The notes beneath the pieces are model-generated. The model saw nothing but the letters and a program-made list of their open reading frames with translations, was not told the origin of the DNA and searched no databases. 64,000 nucleotides of DNA, taken from the NCBI GenBank assembly GCA_963676415.1, contig OY781097.1:1922001-1986000 (forward strand), written 5' to 3'. This document shows, in pieces, positions 24,105 to 33,313 of the stretch (the stretch's first letter is position 1; each line of letters begins with the position of its first letter). The position numbers and the translations under genes are program-made. The stretch is from G963662905 sp963676415 (GTDB lineage Bacteria > Bacteroidota > Bacteroidia > Bacteroidales > WRLA01).

Positions 24105-27100
24105 TTATTCCCTAAAATCAGGAAGTTTGCCAGGCACCCAAGGTGCGTCAATGGCTTCCATTTCAGCACGGAGTTTAGGAATGCGTTCGGTGATGATGTT
24201 GTGCAAATCGTCATATACCGGTTTGAATTCACGTTTGGTGATATCATAACCGGTTTTCATTGTGGCTGTTGGCGCCGATGTGGAGCCCCAGTTGCTGTAC
24301 ATCAGGTTGCCCAGCCTTTCGCTGATGGAAGGAGGCTGGTTTCCGTTGCGTTTGCTGATGCTTTCATCGCCTTTAAGTTTGCGCATGATTTCCACAAGTT
24401 CGGTTTCGATATTGCGGGCTTCGGCGCGCATGGCAGCAGTGCTTTTAGGACTGTTTTCCAGTGAAGTGCGGAAACCGGCAATTTCTTTCATTGCTGCATT
24501 GGCTTCCTGTATGCTTCCCCGTACAGCCCGTCCCAGTTTGCGCGTTTTCTTGCCAAAAGCCAGTAAAGCTTCTTTGTCTTTGGCCGGTAAAGTCGTGTTG
24601 TTGAGTGTTTTTACTTCGAATTTTTGAGGGTCGCACAGGCTGGTTTCCACACCATCTTTTACCATATGTACATCAACAGAGTAGGTGCCCGGAACAACAA
24701 GCACTGATCCGTAAATTTCCTGTAAATCATCGTTTTCCTTCACTCTGAACGGCATCACGCTGGCATGGCGTAAATCCCATTCCACACGATTTATGCCGCT
24801 GGAGGGCTTTTTGCGCAATTTGCGGATGATGTTGCCTCCTTCGTCATAGATATTAAAAATCAACCAGGCATTATCCTGCAAATCTTCGGCACGCAGCTCT
24901 TCAAAATCAGGATAAGTGATCGCTTCGCCTTCTTTCCTGGCTTCTTTTTCATTTTTCTTGCGTTCCTGCTTCAGGCTTTTTGGTGTTTCTTTCATGAAAT
25001 AGGTAAATGTGGCAGCAACATCGGGATTTTTTGCATAATAGTATGTTTCGCCCTGATTGTATTTTCCTCTTTTTGTTTTGAACATCAGAGCATCTTTAAT
25101 TGGGAATAGCACAAAATCTTCTTCGAGCATTTCGGGTTTCAGGATGCGGAGGGGCGTGTAGTCATCTAAAATGTAGAAACCGCGGCCAAAAGTTGCCAGA
25201 ACCAGGTCGTTTTCACGCTCCTGGATTTCCATATCGCGAACCTGGATATTGGGCATGCCACTTTTCATTTGTACCCATTTTTTACCGCCGTCGATACTGA
25301 AAAACACGCCAAATTCGGTACCGCAGAAAAGCAGGTCGGGATTTACATGATCTTCTTCAAAACTGTAAACAGTACCTTTTTCGGGTAAATTAGATGTGAT
25401 GTCTGTCCAGCTTTTTCCTTTGTCGTTGCTTTTGAGCAAATGTGGTTTGAGATCGTTTTTCTTGCGTCCGTCAAAAGCGATATATAGTACATTAGGGTCA
25501 TGCTGGCTGGCATAGAGCATGCTCACATAAGTGGTGTCGGCAATACCGGGGAATGAGCTGTATTTCGTCCAGTTTTCCCCGCCATCTTCGCTTACCTGAA
25601 GCAGCCCGTCGTCTGTTCCAACAAAAAGAAGTCCTTCAACAACAGGCGATTCCTGTATTTCTACAATATTTCCGAAAAGGGAAGTGGACGCGTTTTTGGC
25701 TACTGCTTCGGGACCCTGAATTTCGCCCATTACAGGAATGAGGTTGCGGTTAATCTGGCGCGTAAGGTCGGGGCTAATAACTTCCCATGTGTCTCCACGG
25801 TCATCGCTGCGGAAAACCTTATTGGCGGCAAAATAGAGACGGGTAGGTGAGTGGGGGCTGATTTGCAGCGGGCTGTTCCAGTTCCAGCGATATGCTTCGC
25901 CAACCGGGGGTTGAGGTTTGATAGAAATGCTTTCGCCGCTTTTTTTGTCGTAACGGACCAGCCAGCCATATTGCGATTGTGCATAAACGATGTTTGGGTT
26001 TTCCGGGTCAATCTGAGATTCAAAACCATCGCCTCCATTTGTAAAAAACCAGTCATCGTTAACAATGCCTTGCCCGCTGATAGTACGCGATGGCCCTCCC
26101 AAACTGTTGTTGTCCTGTGTTCCGCCATAAATAAAGTAAAAGGGTTCGGAATTGTCCACAGCAACACGATAAAATTGTGTGATGGGCAGGTTTTCTTTGT
26201 AGTCCCAAAGTTTGCCGCCATCCCAGGATTCATAGATTCCACCATCGCAACCAATCAGGATGTGATCGGTAAACTTGGGGTCGATCCAAAGTGCATGATC
26301 GTCCACATGTTTGTTTTTGGTACTGAGGCTTTTCCAGTTTTTACCACCATCCACAGTAACTTTTGAGTATGTATCCATGCTGTAAACCTTGTCCACATCT
26401 ACCGGATCGCAATAAATGCGGTTATAATATTGTGGGCTGCCACTGACATAACTGCTCATTTTATTCCAGCTTTCGCCACGGTCGGTAGAGCGGAAAAATC
26501 CACCACTTTTCCCTGTTGCTTCTATAATGGCATAAAGGACATCTGGATTTACAGGGCTAATAGCCAAGCCAATCCGCCCTTTGTCGCCGCCAGGCAGGCC
26601 GCTTTTGAGTTTTTTCCAGTTTTTACCGCCATCGGTGCTTTTGTAGATATCGGATTCCGGGCCACCGTTGATCAGGGTAAAAACATGCCTTCTACGCTGG
26701 TAGGTTGCCGCATAAAGGATGTTAGGATCGCGCGGATCCAGAACAATATCTGTTACACCTGTATTTGGGCTGATCTCCAGGATATTTTCCCAGTTTTCAC
26801 CGCCATCAGTGGTTTTATAAAGGCCGCGTTCACCACCCGGACCCCATAAAGGACCCTGTGCAGCCACATAAACCGTATTGCCGTTTGTTGGATCAATGAC
26901 AATGCGACCGATGTGCTCGCTTTCTTTTAGTCCCATGTTTTTGAAGCTCTTGCCTCCATCTGTGGATTTATAAACCCCGTCGCCATATCCAATGGCACGC
27001 TGGCTGTTGTATTCTCCGGTACCCACCCAAACCACGTTGCTGTTGGTTGGATCCAGTTCTACATCGGCAATGGACCAGCTGCCGTAATTGTCGAAAACGG

Positions 27101-27380
27101 GCATCCAGGTAGTACCCGAATTAGTGGTTTTCCACACATTTCCGGCTGCAACGCCCACATAATATTCTGCCGGATTATCCGGATTTACCGCAAAATCGGC
27201 AATACGCCCCGAAGCTACGGCAGGTCCAATACTGCGGAATTTTAAACCGCTGATGGTTCCGCTGTTCAGCTTGTCTTTTTCTTCTTTGTCCTTGTCTTTC
27301 TTTTTAGCTGCATCTACCGGCATGCTCCACAGAAAAAGTGCTGCCAGCAATAGGTAGAAGTAATTATGCCTTTTTTTCAT
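24105..27380 (-). CDS. Large sortilin/BNR-repeat beta-propeller exoprotein
   Basis: This 1091-residue secreted protein has a signal peptide (residues 8-25) and a Lys/Asp-rich stretch (KKKDKDKEEKDK). Residues about 45-780 hold many BNR/Asp-box repeats (VYKSTDGGKSF, LYKTTDGGENW, FFRSTDRGESW, IYESWDGGKLW) that form one or two beta-propellers of the sortilin VPS10 N-terminal type. Residues about 800-1091 form an FN3-like and helical tail (PGTYSVDVHMVKDGVE, PKSTAAMRAEA). There is no T9SS sorting domain. Related Bacteroidota proteins are annotated as glycosyl hydrolases, but no catalytic residues can be assigned, so enzymatic function is not claimed. A second propeller protein of this kind lies at 46649-49366. 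Confidence 0.85.
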   Translation of the reverse strand: MKKRHNYFYLLLAALFLWSMPVDAAKKKDKDKEEKDKLNSGTISGLKFRSIGPAVASGRIADFAVNPDNPAEYYVGVAAGNVWKTTNSGTTWMPVFDNYGSWSIADVELDPTNSNVVWVGTGEYNSQRAIGYGDGVYKSTDGGKSFKNMGLKESEHIGRIVIDPTNGNTVYVAAQGPLWGPGGERGLYKTTDGGENWENILEISPNTGVTDIVLDPRDPNILYAATYQRRRHVFTLINGGPESDIYKSTDGGKNWKKLKSGLPGGDKGRIGLAISPVNPDVLYAIIEATGKSGGFFRSTDRGESWNKMSSYVSGSPQYYNRIYCDPVDVDKVYSMDTYSKVTVDGGKNWKSLSTKNKHVDDHALWIDPKFTDHILIGCDGGIYESWDGGKLWDYKENLPITQFYRVAVDNSEPFYFIYGGTQDNNSLGGPSRTISGQGIVNDDWFFTNGGDGFESQIDPENPNIVYAQSQYGWLVRYDKKSGESISIKPQPPVGEAYRWNWNSPLQISPHSPTRLYFAANKVFRSDDRGDTWEVISPDLTRQINRNLIPVMGEIQGPEAVAKNASTSLFGNIVEIQESPVVEGLLFVGTDDGLLQVSEDGGENWTKYSSFPGIADTTYVSMLYASQHDPNVLYIAFDGRKKNDLKPHLLKSNDKGKSWTDITSNLPEKGTVYSFEEDHVNPDLLFCGTEFGVFFSIDGGKKWVQMKSGMPNIQVRDMEIQERENDLVLATFGRGFYILDDYTPLRILKPEMLEEDFVLFPIKDALMFKTKRGKYNQGETYYYAKNPDVAATFTYFMKETPKSLKQERKKNEKEARKEGEAITYPDFEELRAEDLQDNAWLIFNIYDEGGNIIRKLRKKPSSGINRVEWDLRHASVMPFRVKENDDLQEIYGSVLVVPGTYSVDVHMVKDGVETSLCDPQKFEVKTLNNTTLPAKDKEALLAFGKKTRKLGRAVRGSIQEANAAMKEIAGFRTSLENSPKSTAAMRAEARNIETELVEIMRKLKGDESISKRNGNQPPSISERLGNLMYSNWGSTSAPTATMKTGYDITKREFKPVYDDLHNIITERIPKLRAEMEAIDAPWVPGKLPDFRE

Positions 27381-27542
27381 AATAAATCATGTGTTGGGCT
27401 TTTTGGAGAATTTCTGAAATCCTTTATCATAGCGTTCGCTAAAAGATGTGTAATTTTCCGAAAAAGCAAAGTTTTGGCTTGTTTTTTGTATGATAGTGAT
27501 TCTTTTGCAAGATAGTATTTCCTTAACGAAAACAGCAGAATT

Positions 27543-28766
27543 ATGAAAAAAATATTACCCCTTCTCTTGATTTTGGGATTTTTTATTCAAAACATACAGG
27601 CTCAGAGCCGGGCTGAGCTTGAGCTACAACTCGGTGAGCGCCAACATAGAAACATCGATCAGAGCCGTGATGGCTGGTTGGCTTTCGAAGCCAACAAAAC
27701 CGAAGGCGAGCTGCCGCTTTCCGTGAGATTCAGCATCAAAACACAATTGGAGGGAAAAACATTTTTATGGAAATTTGGTGATGGCAAAGAAAGTACTGAT
27801 GAAAGTCCCTGGCACACTTATTATCAAGAAGGCCTTTTTTCGGTTTATGTGAAAGTGATTGATGTAAATGACAGCATCTGGGAAGGATACCGAAGCAAAT
27901 ACATAAAAGCCGGCGATCCGATTAAATATGATACACTGAATTATCCCCTTCCGGGAGATTTTGCGCTTTATGAATTAAACCCACCTCAATCGGGTTATGT
28001 GGCTGGAAACAATAGTTTTCTGGATACCAGGAAAGCAGAGTTTTTTGAACGTAAAGCAGGCTATTTCACCATTGACAATATTTGGTTTGATTTTGCCGTG
28101 GCATACAACGATACTTTAATTCCGGATAGCTTGAATATAGACAGTATTGTTCATTTTGAAATGTTTTCGGTGAATCCGGATAATGGACAGCCGCAATCCG
28201 TTGTGCGTAGTTTTTTTGTAGATATGGATACGGTAGTACGTGATGTGGAGCTGGATCAGGCTACACGTTTGCCGGTAAGTCCGTTTGATTATAAAGATGA
28301 TTTTTTTATGGCCGTTACGCTGCCACAGCTTGGCGATACATTGGCACTTTGGAGCAATACCGATGGCGATGTGGATCCGGGAAATGCCTGGGAACAATGG
28401 CAGGATGGAAGCTGGCATGCGATGAACGCAGATGATTCCTGGCAATTGAATATCAATATGGGCGTTTATGTTTCCCAGTTTCATGGCCCCCTAAGTGTTC
28501 CGGAACAAAATAATTTGCCCGAATTTGTGGCCTATCCGAATCCCGCAAGGGATCTTTTGAATGTGAAATGGATGGAGCAGCCTGAGGAGGAATTGGAAAT
28601 CAGCCTGTACAGTATCCTTGGACAAAAATTAATGGCAACAAGTGCCCCTGCGCGTAGCCGTGAGCCCATACAAATCCGGCTTGGTGATTATCCGGAAGGA
28701 GTGTACCTGCTGCGCATTTCCGACGGGGAACAACAGCTTACCCGGAAAATCAACATTGCCCGATAA
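27543..28766 (+). CDS. T9SS-sorted protein with PKD domain
   Basis: The 407-residue protein has a signal peptide (ends NIQAQ, residue 21), an N-terminal segment of unknown fold, a PKD domain at about 50-115 (FLWKFGDGKESTDESPWHTY, then FSVYVKVIDVND), and a middle beta-rich region (about 120-300). The C terminus (about 325-407) is a type A T9SS sorting domain: AYPNPARDLLNVKW, LYSILGQKLM, PEGVYLLRISDGEQQLTRK. It should be exported and attached at the surface. It is divergent from the large BNR gene and 48 bases upstream of hisS. Confidence 0.85.
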   Translation: MKKILPLLLILGFFIQNIQAQSRAELELQLGERQHRNIDQSRDGWLAFEANKTEGELPLSVRFSIKTQLEGKTFLWKFGDGKESTDESPWHTYYQEGLFSVYVKVIDVNDSIWEGYRSKYIKAGDPIKYDTLNYPLPGDFALYELNPPQSGYVAGNNSFLDTRKAEFFERKAGYFTIDNIWFDFAVAYNDTLIPDSLNIDSIVHFEMFSVNPDNGQPQSVVRSFFVDMDTVVRDVELDQATRLPVSPFDYKDDFFMAVTLPQLGDTLALWSNTDGDVDPGNAWEQWQDGSWHAMNADDSWQLNINMGVYVSQFHGPLSVPEQNNLPEFVAYPNPARDLLNVKWMEQPEEELEISLYSILGQKLMATSAPARSREPIQIRLGDYPEGVYLLRISDGEQQLTRKINIAR

Positions 28767-28789
28767 ACGGCTAAGTTCATCTTCTTTTG

Positions 28790-28797
28790 TATTTTTG
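28790..28797 (+). promoter_or_regulatory. Putative -7 box of hisS
   Basis: TATTTTTG matches TAnnTTTG, 17 bases before the hisS ATG; no TTG at the right distance upstream. Confidence 0.4.
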
Positions 28798-28814
28798 CGC
28801 CAAATTATCAGTTT

Positions 28815-30182
28815 ATGGCGGCAAATAAACCATCCATCCCAAAAGGAACACGTGACTTTAGTCCTGAAGTAATGCTCAGGAGAAACTATATTTTTAATAC
28901 CATTCGAAAGGTGTATCAAAAGTATGCCTATCTGCCCATCGAAACCCCGGCTATGGAAAACCTCTCCACTTTGATGGGGAAATACGGAGAAGAAGGCGAT
29001 AAGCTTTTGTTTAAAGTCTTGAATTCGGGCGATTGGATGAAGAATATTCGTTTTCAACATATTGAATCCGCTGAATCCTCTGAAATGGCTCCCAAAGTAT
29101 CGGAAAAAGGATTGCGCTACGACCTGACTGTGCCTTTTGCCCGTTTTGTGGTACAGCATCAAAATGATTTGGTGTTTCCGTTTAAGCGCTATCAGATTCA
29201 GCCTGTTTGGCGCGCCGACCGACCGCAACGTGGCCGTTACCGCGAGTTTTACCAATGCGATGCCGATGTGATCGGAAGCAATTCATTGCTCAACGAAGCC
29301 GAATTGGTGCAAATTATCAATGATGTATTCGCAGATTTGCAGCTGCGCGTTTGTGTGAAAATCAATAACCGGAAAATACTTGCCGGAATTGCCGAATATA
29401 TTGGCGAAGCTGATAAGCTAATCGATATCACGGTGGCGATTGATAAACTCGACAAAATCGGTTTGGAAAAAGTACAGCAAGAACTGGTTGACCGCGGACT
29501 GAGCCGCGAAAAAGTGGAATTACTCCAGCCCGTGCTTGACCTGAGCGGCGATTTTGAGAACAAAATCAATCAATTGGCAGATGTTTTAAAGGATACCGAA
29601 ATTGGAGTGAAAGGCATTGAAGAAATCCAAACACTTTTCAATTACTTGAAAAACATGGATTTATCATGTCAATATGAGCTTGACCTTACTTTGGCGCGCG
29701 GACTGAACTATTATACGGGAGCCATTTTTGAGGTTAAAGCCTTAGATGCTGCCATGGGTTCAATTTGTGGCGGTGGCCGCTACGACGACCTTACCGGAAT
29801 TTTTGGCCTGAAAGGAATGTCGGGCGTGGGCATTAGTTTTGGTGCCGACCGCATCTACGATGTGATGGAGCAATTGCAGTTGTTCCCCGAATCGGAAGAA
29901 GGTGCCACACAACTTATGTTTGTGAATTTCGGTGCTGCAGAAGAAGCGTATTGCCTTCCTTTGCTCCAGAAAATGAGAGCGGCGGGCATCAATGCAGAAA
30001 TCTTCCCGGATGCTGCCAAGATGAAAAAACAAATGACCTATGCCAACCGCAGGAACATTCCCTATGTTGTCCTGGCCGGGGAAGAGGAAATCAAGGAAAA
30101 GAAAATTACCCTTAAAGACATGCATAAAGGGGAACAACACCGGGTTTCTGTTGATGAGGCCATAAAAATAGTGAAGGCATAA
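28815..30182 (+). CDS. hisS: Histidine-tRNA ligase
   Basis: A class II aminoacyl-tRNA synthetase that charges tRNA-His. The 455-residue protein begins PSIPKGTRDFSPEVM (about residues 6-20). Motif 2 is seen as YDLTVPFARFV and RYQIQPVWRADRPQRGRYRE (about 100-135); the histidine A motif is LTLARGLNYYTG (about 290) and the class II motif 3 is GVGISFGADRIYDVM (about 336-350). The C-terminal anticodon-binding domain (LMFVNFGAAEEAYCLPL to KDMHKGEQH) is complete. It is transcribed alone, with its own promoter box. Confidence 0.97.
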   Translation: MAANKPSIPKGTRDFSPEVMLRRNYIFNTIRKVYQKYAYLPIETPAMENLSTLMGKYGEEGDKLLFKVLNSGDWMKNIRFQHIESAESSEMAPKVSEKGLRYDLTVPFARFVVQHQNDLVFPFKRYQIQPVWRADRPQRGRYREFYQCDADVIGSNSLLNEAELVQIINDVFADLQLRVCVKINNRKILAGIAEYIGEADKLIDITVAIDKLDKIGLEKVQQELVDRGLSREKVELLQPVLDLSGDFENKINQLADVLKDTEIGVKGIEEIQTLFNYLKNMDLSCQYELDLTLARGLNYYTGAIFEVKALDAAMGSICGGGRYDDLTGIFGLKGMSGVGISFGADRIYDVMEQLQLFPESEEGATQLMFVNFGAAEEAYCLPLLQKMRAAGINAEIFPDAAKMKKQMTYANRRNIPYVVLAGEEEIKEKKITLKDMHKGEQHRVSVDEAIKIVKA

Positions 30183-30242
30183 TGCATTGGCAGTTAAAAT
30201 ATAAAATACAACTGAACCGCACAGGAATGTATTTGGCCTGAT

Positions 30243-30270
30243 TTGAACAGGTCGCCCTTGCGTATTTTTG
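30243..30270 (+). promoter_or_regulatory. hutH promoter
   Basis: TTG (30243-30245), 17 bases, then TATTTTTG (30263-30270), matching the Bacteroidota -33/-7 pattern; the ATG lies 27 bases downstream. Confidence 0.6.
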
Positions 30271-30297
30271 TATTATAAACTTATATTTTAACATATC

Positions 30298-31818
30298 ATG
30301 TCTCAAACCCATTTGATCAGCCCTGAGAAGCTGACATTTCAAAGTATTTTTGATATTCTCAACGAAAATAAAAAGCTTGAGCTTTCTGAAGAATCACGTA
30401 AACGTATAACAGATTGCCGCAATTATCTCGATAATAAAATGCAAAGTCAGGAAGAGCCTATTTACGGGATCAATACCGGATTTGGCAGCCTGTGCAATAT
30501 CGAAATCTCTAAAGAAGAACTGAGCCAGCTCCAGGAAAACCTGGTGATGTCGCATGCCTGTGGTACGGGCGAAGAAGTGCCTCAGGAAATTGTGCGCCTG
30601 ATGCTGCTGCTGAAAATACAATCCGTTTCCTATGGCCATTCCGGAGTTCAGCTCCAAACTGTTGAACGCCTGATTGCCTTTTTCAATGAAGGAATCCTGC
30701 CTGTGGTTTATCAATTGGGATCACTGGGTGCTTCAGGTGATCTGGCGCCCTTGGCACACCTTTCATTGCCCTTAATTGGAAAAGGGGTAGTAGATTTCAA
30801 GGGCAAGCGCATGAAATCGGAAGATGTGCTCAAAGAATTTGGCTGGAAACCGGTTCGTCTGGCATCAAAAGAAGGATTGGCTTTGCTCAACGGAACCCAG
30901 TTTATGAGCGCTTTTGGCGTGTATTGCCTGCTCAAAACATTCCGCCTCAGCATGTTGTCCGATGTAATTGGCAGTATTTCCCTGGATGCATTCGATGGAC
31001 GCATCGAGCCTTTCTTTGATCAATTGCACCAAATCCGCAACCATAAAGGACAGATCAAAACGGCGGAACGTATCCGTAACCTACTGAAAGGCAGTGAGCT
31101 GATCCAGCGCAAAAAAGAACATGTCCAGGATCCTTATTCCTTCCGTTGCATCCCACAGGTGCATGGTGCGTCTAAAGATTCATTTAATTATGTGGCTTAT
31201 GTGTTCAGCTGCGAAATCAATGCGGTTACGGATAATCCCATGATTTTCCCGGAGGATGACCTGATTGTTTCGGGCGGTAATTTCCACGGTCAGCCATTGG
31301 CCCTGGCTTTGGATAACCTGGCCATTGCACTTGCCGAGCTTGGCAATATCAGTGAGCGCAGGACGTATCAGCTTGTTGCCGGAAAGCGCGGCCTGCCCGG
31401 ATATCTGGTGGCAAAACCCGGTCTCAACAGCGGTTTTATGATTCCCCAATATACAGCTGCCAGTATCGTAAGCCAAAACAAGCAACTGGCTACACCGGCA
31501 TCGGTGGACAGTATTGAGTCATCACAAGGACAAGAGGATCATGTGAGCATGGGTGCCAATGCCGCAACGAAAGCTTTGCGCGTGGTGAAAAACCTGGAAC
31601 GTATTTTGGCTATTGAACTGTTCAATGCAGCACAGGGCCTGGAGTTCCGCCGTCCGGCAAAGAGCTCGCCATTCCTCGAAAATATTGTGAGCGAATTCCG
31701 CAAGGAAGTGCCCTTTATTGATAATGATACCGTGATGCACGATCATATCGAAAATGCCGTGGCATTCCTGCAAAAAGTGAAGTTGGATATACCCGATGCT
31801 TTGGTGGAGGGCGTTTAA
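30298..31818 (+). CDS. hutH: Histidine ammonia-lyase
   Basis: The enzyme removes ammonia from L-histidine to give urocanate, using the self-formed MIO group. The tripeptide ASG that makes MIO is in GSLGASGDLAPLAH (about residues 143-145). Histidine-specific features are seen: SHACGTGEEV (His near residue 83), YGINTGFGSL, and the Glu-His region SQGQEDHVSMGAN near residue 410. Length 506 is normal. The other hut genes (urocanase, imidazolonepropionase, formiminotransferase) are not within this window, so the pathway must be completed elsewhere or the enzyme used otherwise. Confidence 0.92.
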   Translation: MSQTHLISPEKLTFQSIFDILNENKKLELSEESRKRITDCRNYLDNKMQSQEEPIYGINTGFGSLCNIEISKEELSQLQENLVMSHACGTGEEVPQEIVRLMLLLKIQSVSYGHSGVQLQTVERLIAFFNEGILPVVYQLGSLGASGDLAPLAHLSLPLIGKGVVDFKGKRMKSEDVLKEFGWKPVRLASKEGLALLNGTQFMSAFGVYCLLKTFRLSMLSDVIGSISLDAFDGRIEPFFDQLHQIRNHKGQIKTAERIRNLLKGSELIQRKKEHVQDPYSFRCIPQVHGASKDSFNYVAYVFSCEINAVTDNPMIFPEDDLIVSGGNFHGQPLALALDNLAIALAELGNISERRTYQLVAGKRGLPGYLVAKPGLNSGFMIPQYTAASIVSQNKQLATPASVDSIESSQGQEDHVSMGANAATKALRVVKNLERILAIELFNAAQGLEFRRPAKSSPFLENIVSEFRKEVPFIDNDTVMHDHIENAVAFLQKVKLDIPDALVEGV

Positions 31819-31828
31819 TTCAATTCTA

Positions 31829-31867
31829 AAAAAAAAGCCGGGAATACTAAAATTTCCGGCTTTTTTT
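31829..31867 (+). terminator. Terminator after hutH
   Basis: Stem AAAGCCGGGAAT / ATTTCCGGCTTT with loop ACTAAA and a seven-T run; A-rich on the other side, so it may also serve the convergent gene. Confidence 0.85.
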
Positions 31868-31926
31868 GTGGGCTGCAATTATTTTTGAAGGTGACATAAG
31901 ATACATGATTATTAGCAGGGCTTGTT

Positions 31927-33270
31927 TTATTCCAAATCCATTCTATACAAACCATAATTCCTGCTGTTGCCAATCTTTTGGTATAAATAATAAATGGTGT
32001 TGTTATACACCTTTATTTTAATGGGGAAAACATGGGGCAGTGTTTCAATAAATGAGATCTTGCCACCGCTAAGATCAAGGCTGTATAGATCGGTTTTTGC
32101 ACCCTCTTTCCATAAAAAATATGCTTTTCCGTTATTGCAGTTGTCTATCAATACCTTGTCCTTCCATATCCGCCCTTCTTCTTTTTCTAGAAGCTTATCC
32201 GCTTTGCTGTCATCAGAAGTATAAGTTATATCTGTACTTGCAATCAATTTTCCGTTTTTATCAAATTTCAATAGCTTGTTTTTAATATTATCTATGATGT
32301 ATATACTGTCATTTATATGAAAAAAGGCGTTTGAAATGTGGTTATACATAAAGTTTACCGTGAAGTTTATCTCTTGCCTGTCATAAAGCTTTGTAACTAT
32401 ATCCCTTCTTTTTTCTCCAGGTGGAGCTGAATAACACTTATTAATTAAACTCAAAAATCTCATTTCATCATAAAAATAGTTTATCTTATCCTCATCAAAT
32501 AGTGAACAGAAAATCTTCTTACTTTTTTTATTTATTTTACCATAATTAATTTTGTCTTTTATTTTTGTTTGGAATTCAGAAAAATAATAATTGCTATCAA
32601 TCTTAAAATCGTATAGTTCGTTTACTTTCTTGAGTGTTGAATAGTCGAAAGGTTCCAGATAGTTCATCTGGCCGTTTTCAATGATTATCTGATAAACAGA
32701 ACCCGATTTTGAAACAATATCCAGATTGCCATAGAAATCAATAATAATTCCCCTGGGCTTGCCGGGAGGAGTGCTAAAGATTGTGTCCCTAAGGTTTTCA
32801 TCAACCGAAATCAGCTGGTATTTCCTATTGGAGTAATCTTTCAGCAGGAAGTAGATGCGGTGATTATAAATTTCATAATCAATAACCGATTGATTGGGTT
32901 TTTTGTAGATCGTTTCATATCTCTCTTCACTGATTTCCACTGCATCTAGGGTGTATGAAAACGGACTCAATGTAACAAGGATGTTGGAGTCTGACACGGC
33001 TTTGGCATTGATTTTTAACAGCTTCGGCACGGACGAGATGTGAGAGAACTTCAATGTTATGCTATCTTTGTCTGTGTTGATTTTAAACCTTCCTTTTTTG
33101 TCGCTTATACTTCCGAATTTACTGCCCGGCCAAATTTGGATGGCTACATTGGGCAATGGCTGACCGGTTTTTTCTTCAATTACGGTTCCTCTAATAACAG
33201 GAGTGCTTTGAGAATGAAGTACCTGTTGGATGAAAATCAGAAGTGTTAAAGTCAAGAATATTTTTTTCAT
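31927..33270 (-). CDS. CarboxypepD-regulatory/beta-propeller protein, copy A
   Basis: The 447-residue secreted protein has a signal peptide (ends LHSQ, about residue 21), then a carboxypeptidase regulatory-like domain (about 25-110: VIRGTVIEEKTGQPLPNV, GRFKINTDKDSITLKFSH) with a linking DAVEISEERYE, then a six-bladed propeller-like C-terminal part (about 130-447) rich in ILDNIKNKLLKFDK and SLDLSGGKISFIE strands. The family is common in Bacteroidota next to SusCD-like systems, but none is adjacent. Copy B (next gene) is almost identical in its N-terminal and C-terminal parts and diverges in the middle. Binding partner unknown. Confidence 0.75.
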   Translation of the reverse strand: MKKIFLTLTLLIFIQQVLHSQSTPVIRGTVIEEKTGQPLPNVAIQIWPGSKFGSISDKKGRFKINTDKDSITLKFSHISSVPKLLKINAKAVSDSNILVTLSPFSYTLDAVEISEERYETIYKKPNQSVIDYEIYNHRIYFLLKDYSNRKYQLISVDENLRDTIFSTPPGKPRGIIIDFYGNLDIVSKSGSVYQIIIENGQMNYLEPFDYSTLKKVNELYDFKIDSNYYFSEFQTKIKDKINYGKINKKSKKIFCSLFDEDKINYFYDEMRFLSLINKCYSAPPGEKRRDIVTKLYDRQEINFTVNFMYNHISNAFFHINDSIYIIDNIKNKLLKFDKNGKLIASTDITYTSDDSKADKLLEKEEGRIWKDKVLIDNCNNGKAYFLWKEGAKTDLYSLDLSGGKISFIETLPHVFPIKIKVYNNTIYYLYQKIGNSRNYGLYRMDLE

Positions 33271-33313
33271 TTTTATTGGTTTTGTGGTTGGTATATTTGT
33301 AAGCTTCTTGTCC

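Noticed and set aside
25730..26254. Long open frame on the minus strand within the BNR gene
   Set aside because: It is an alternate frame of the clear 24105-27380 gene with no domain or signal of its own.
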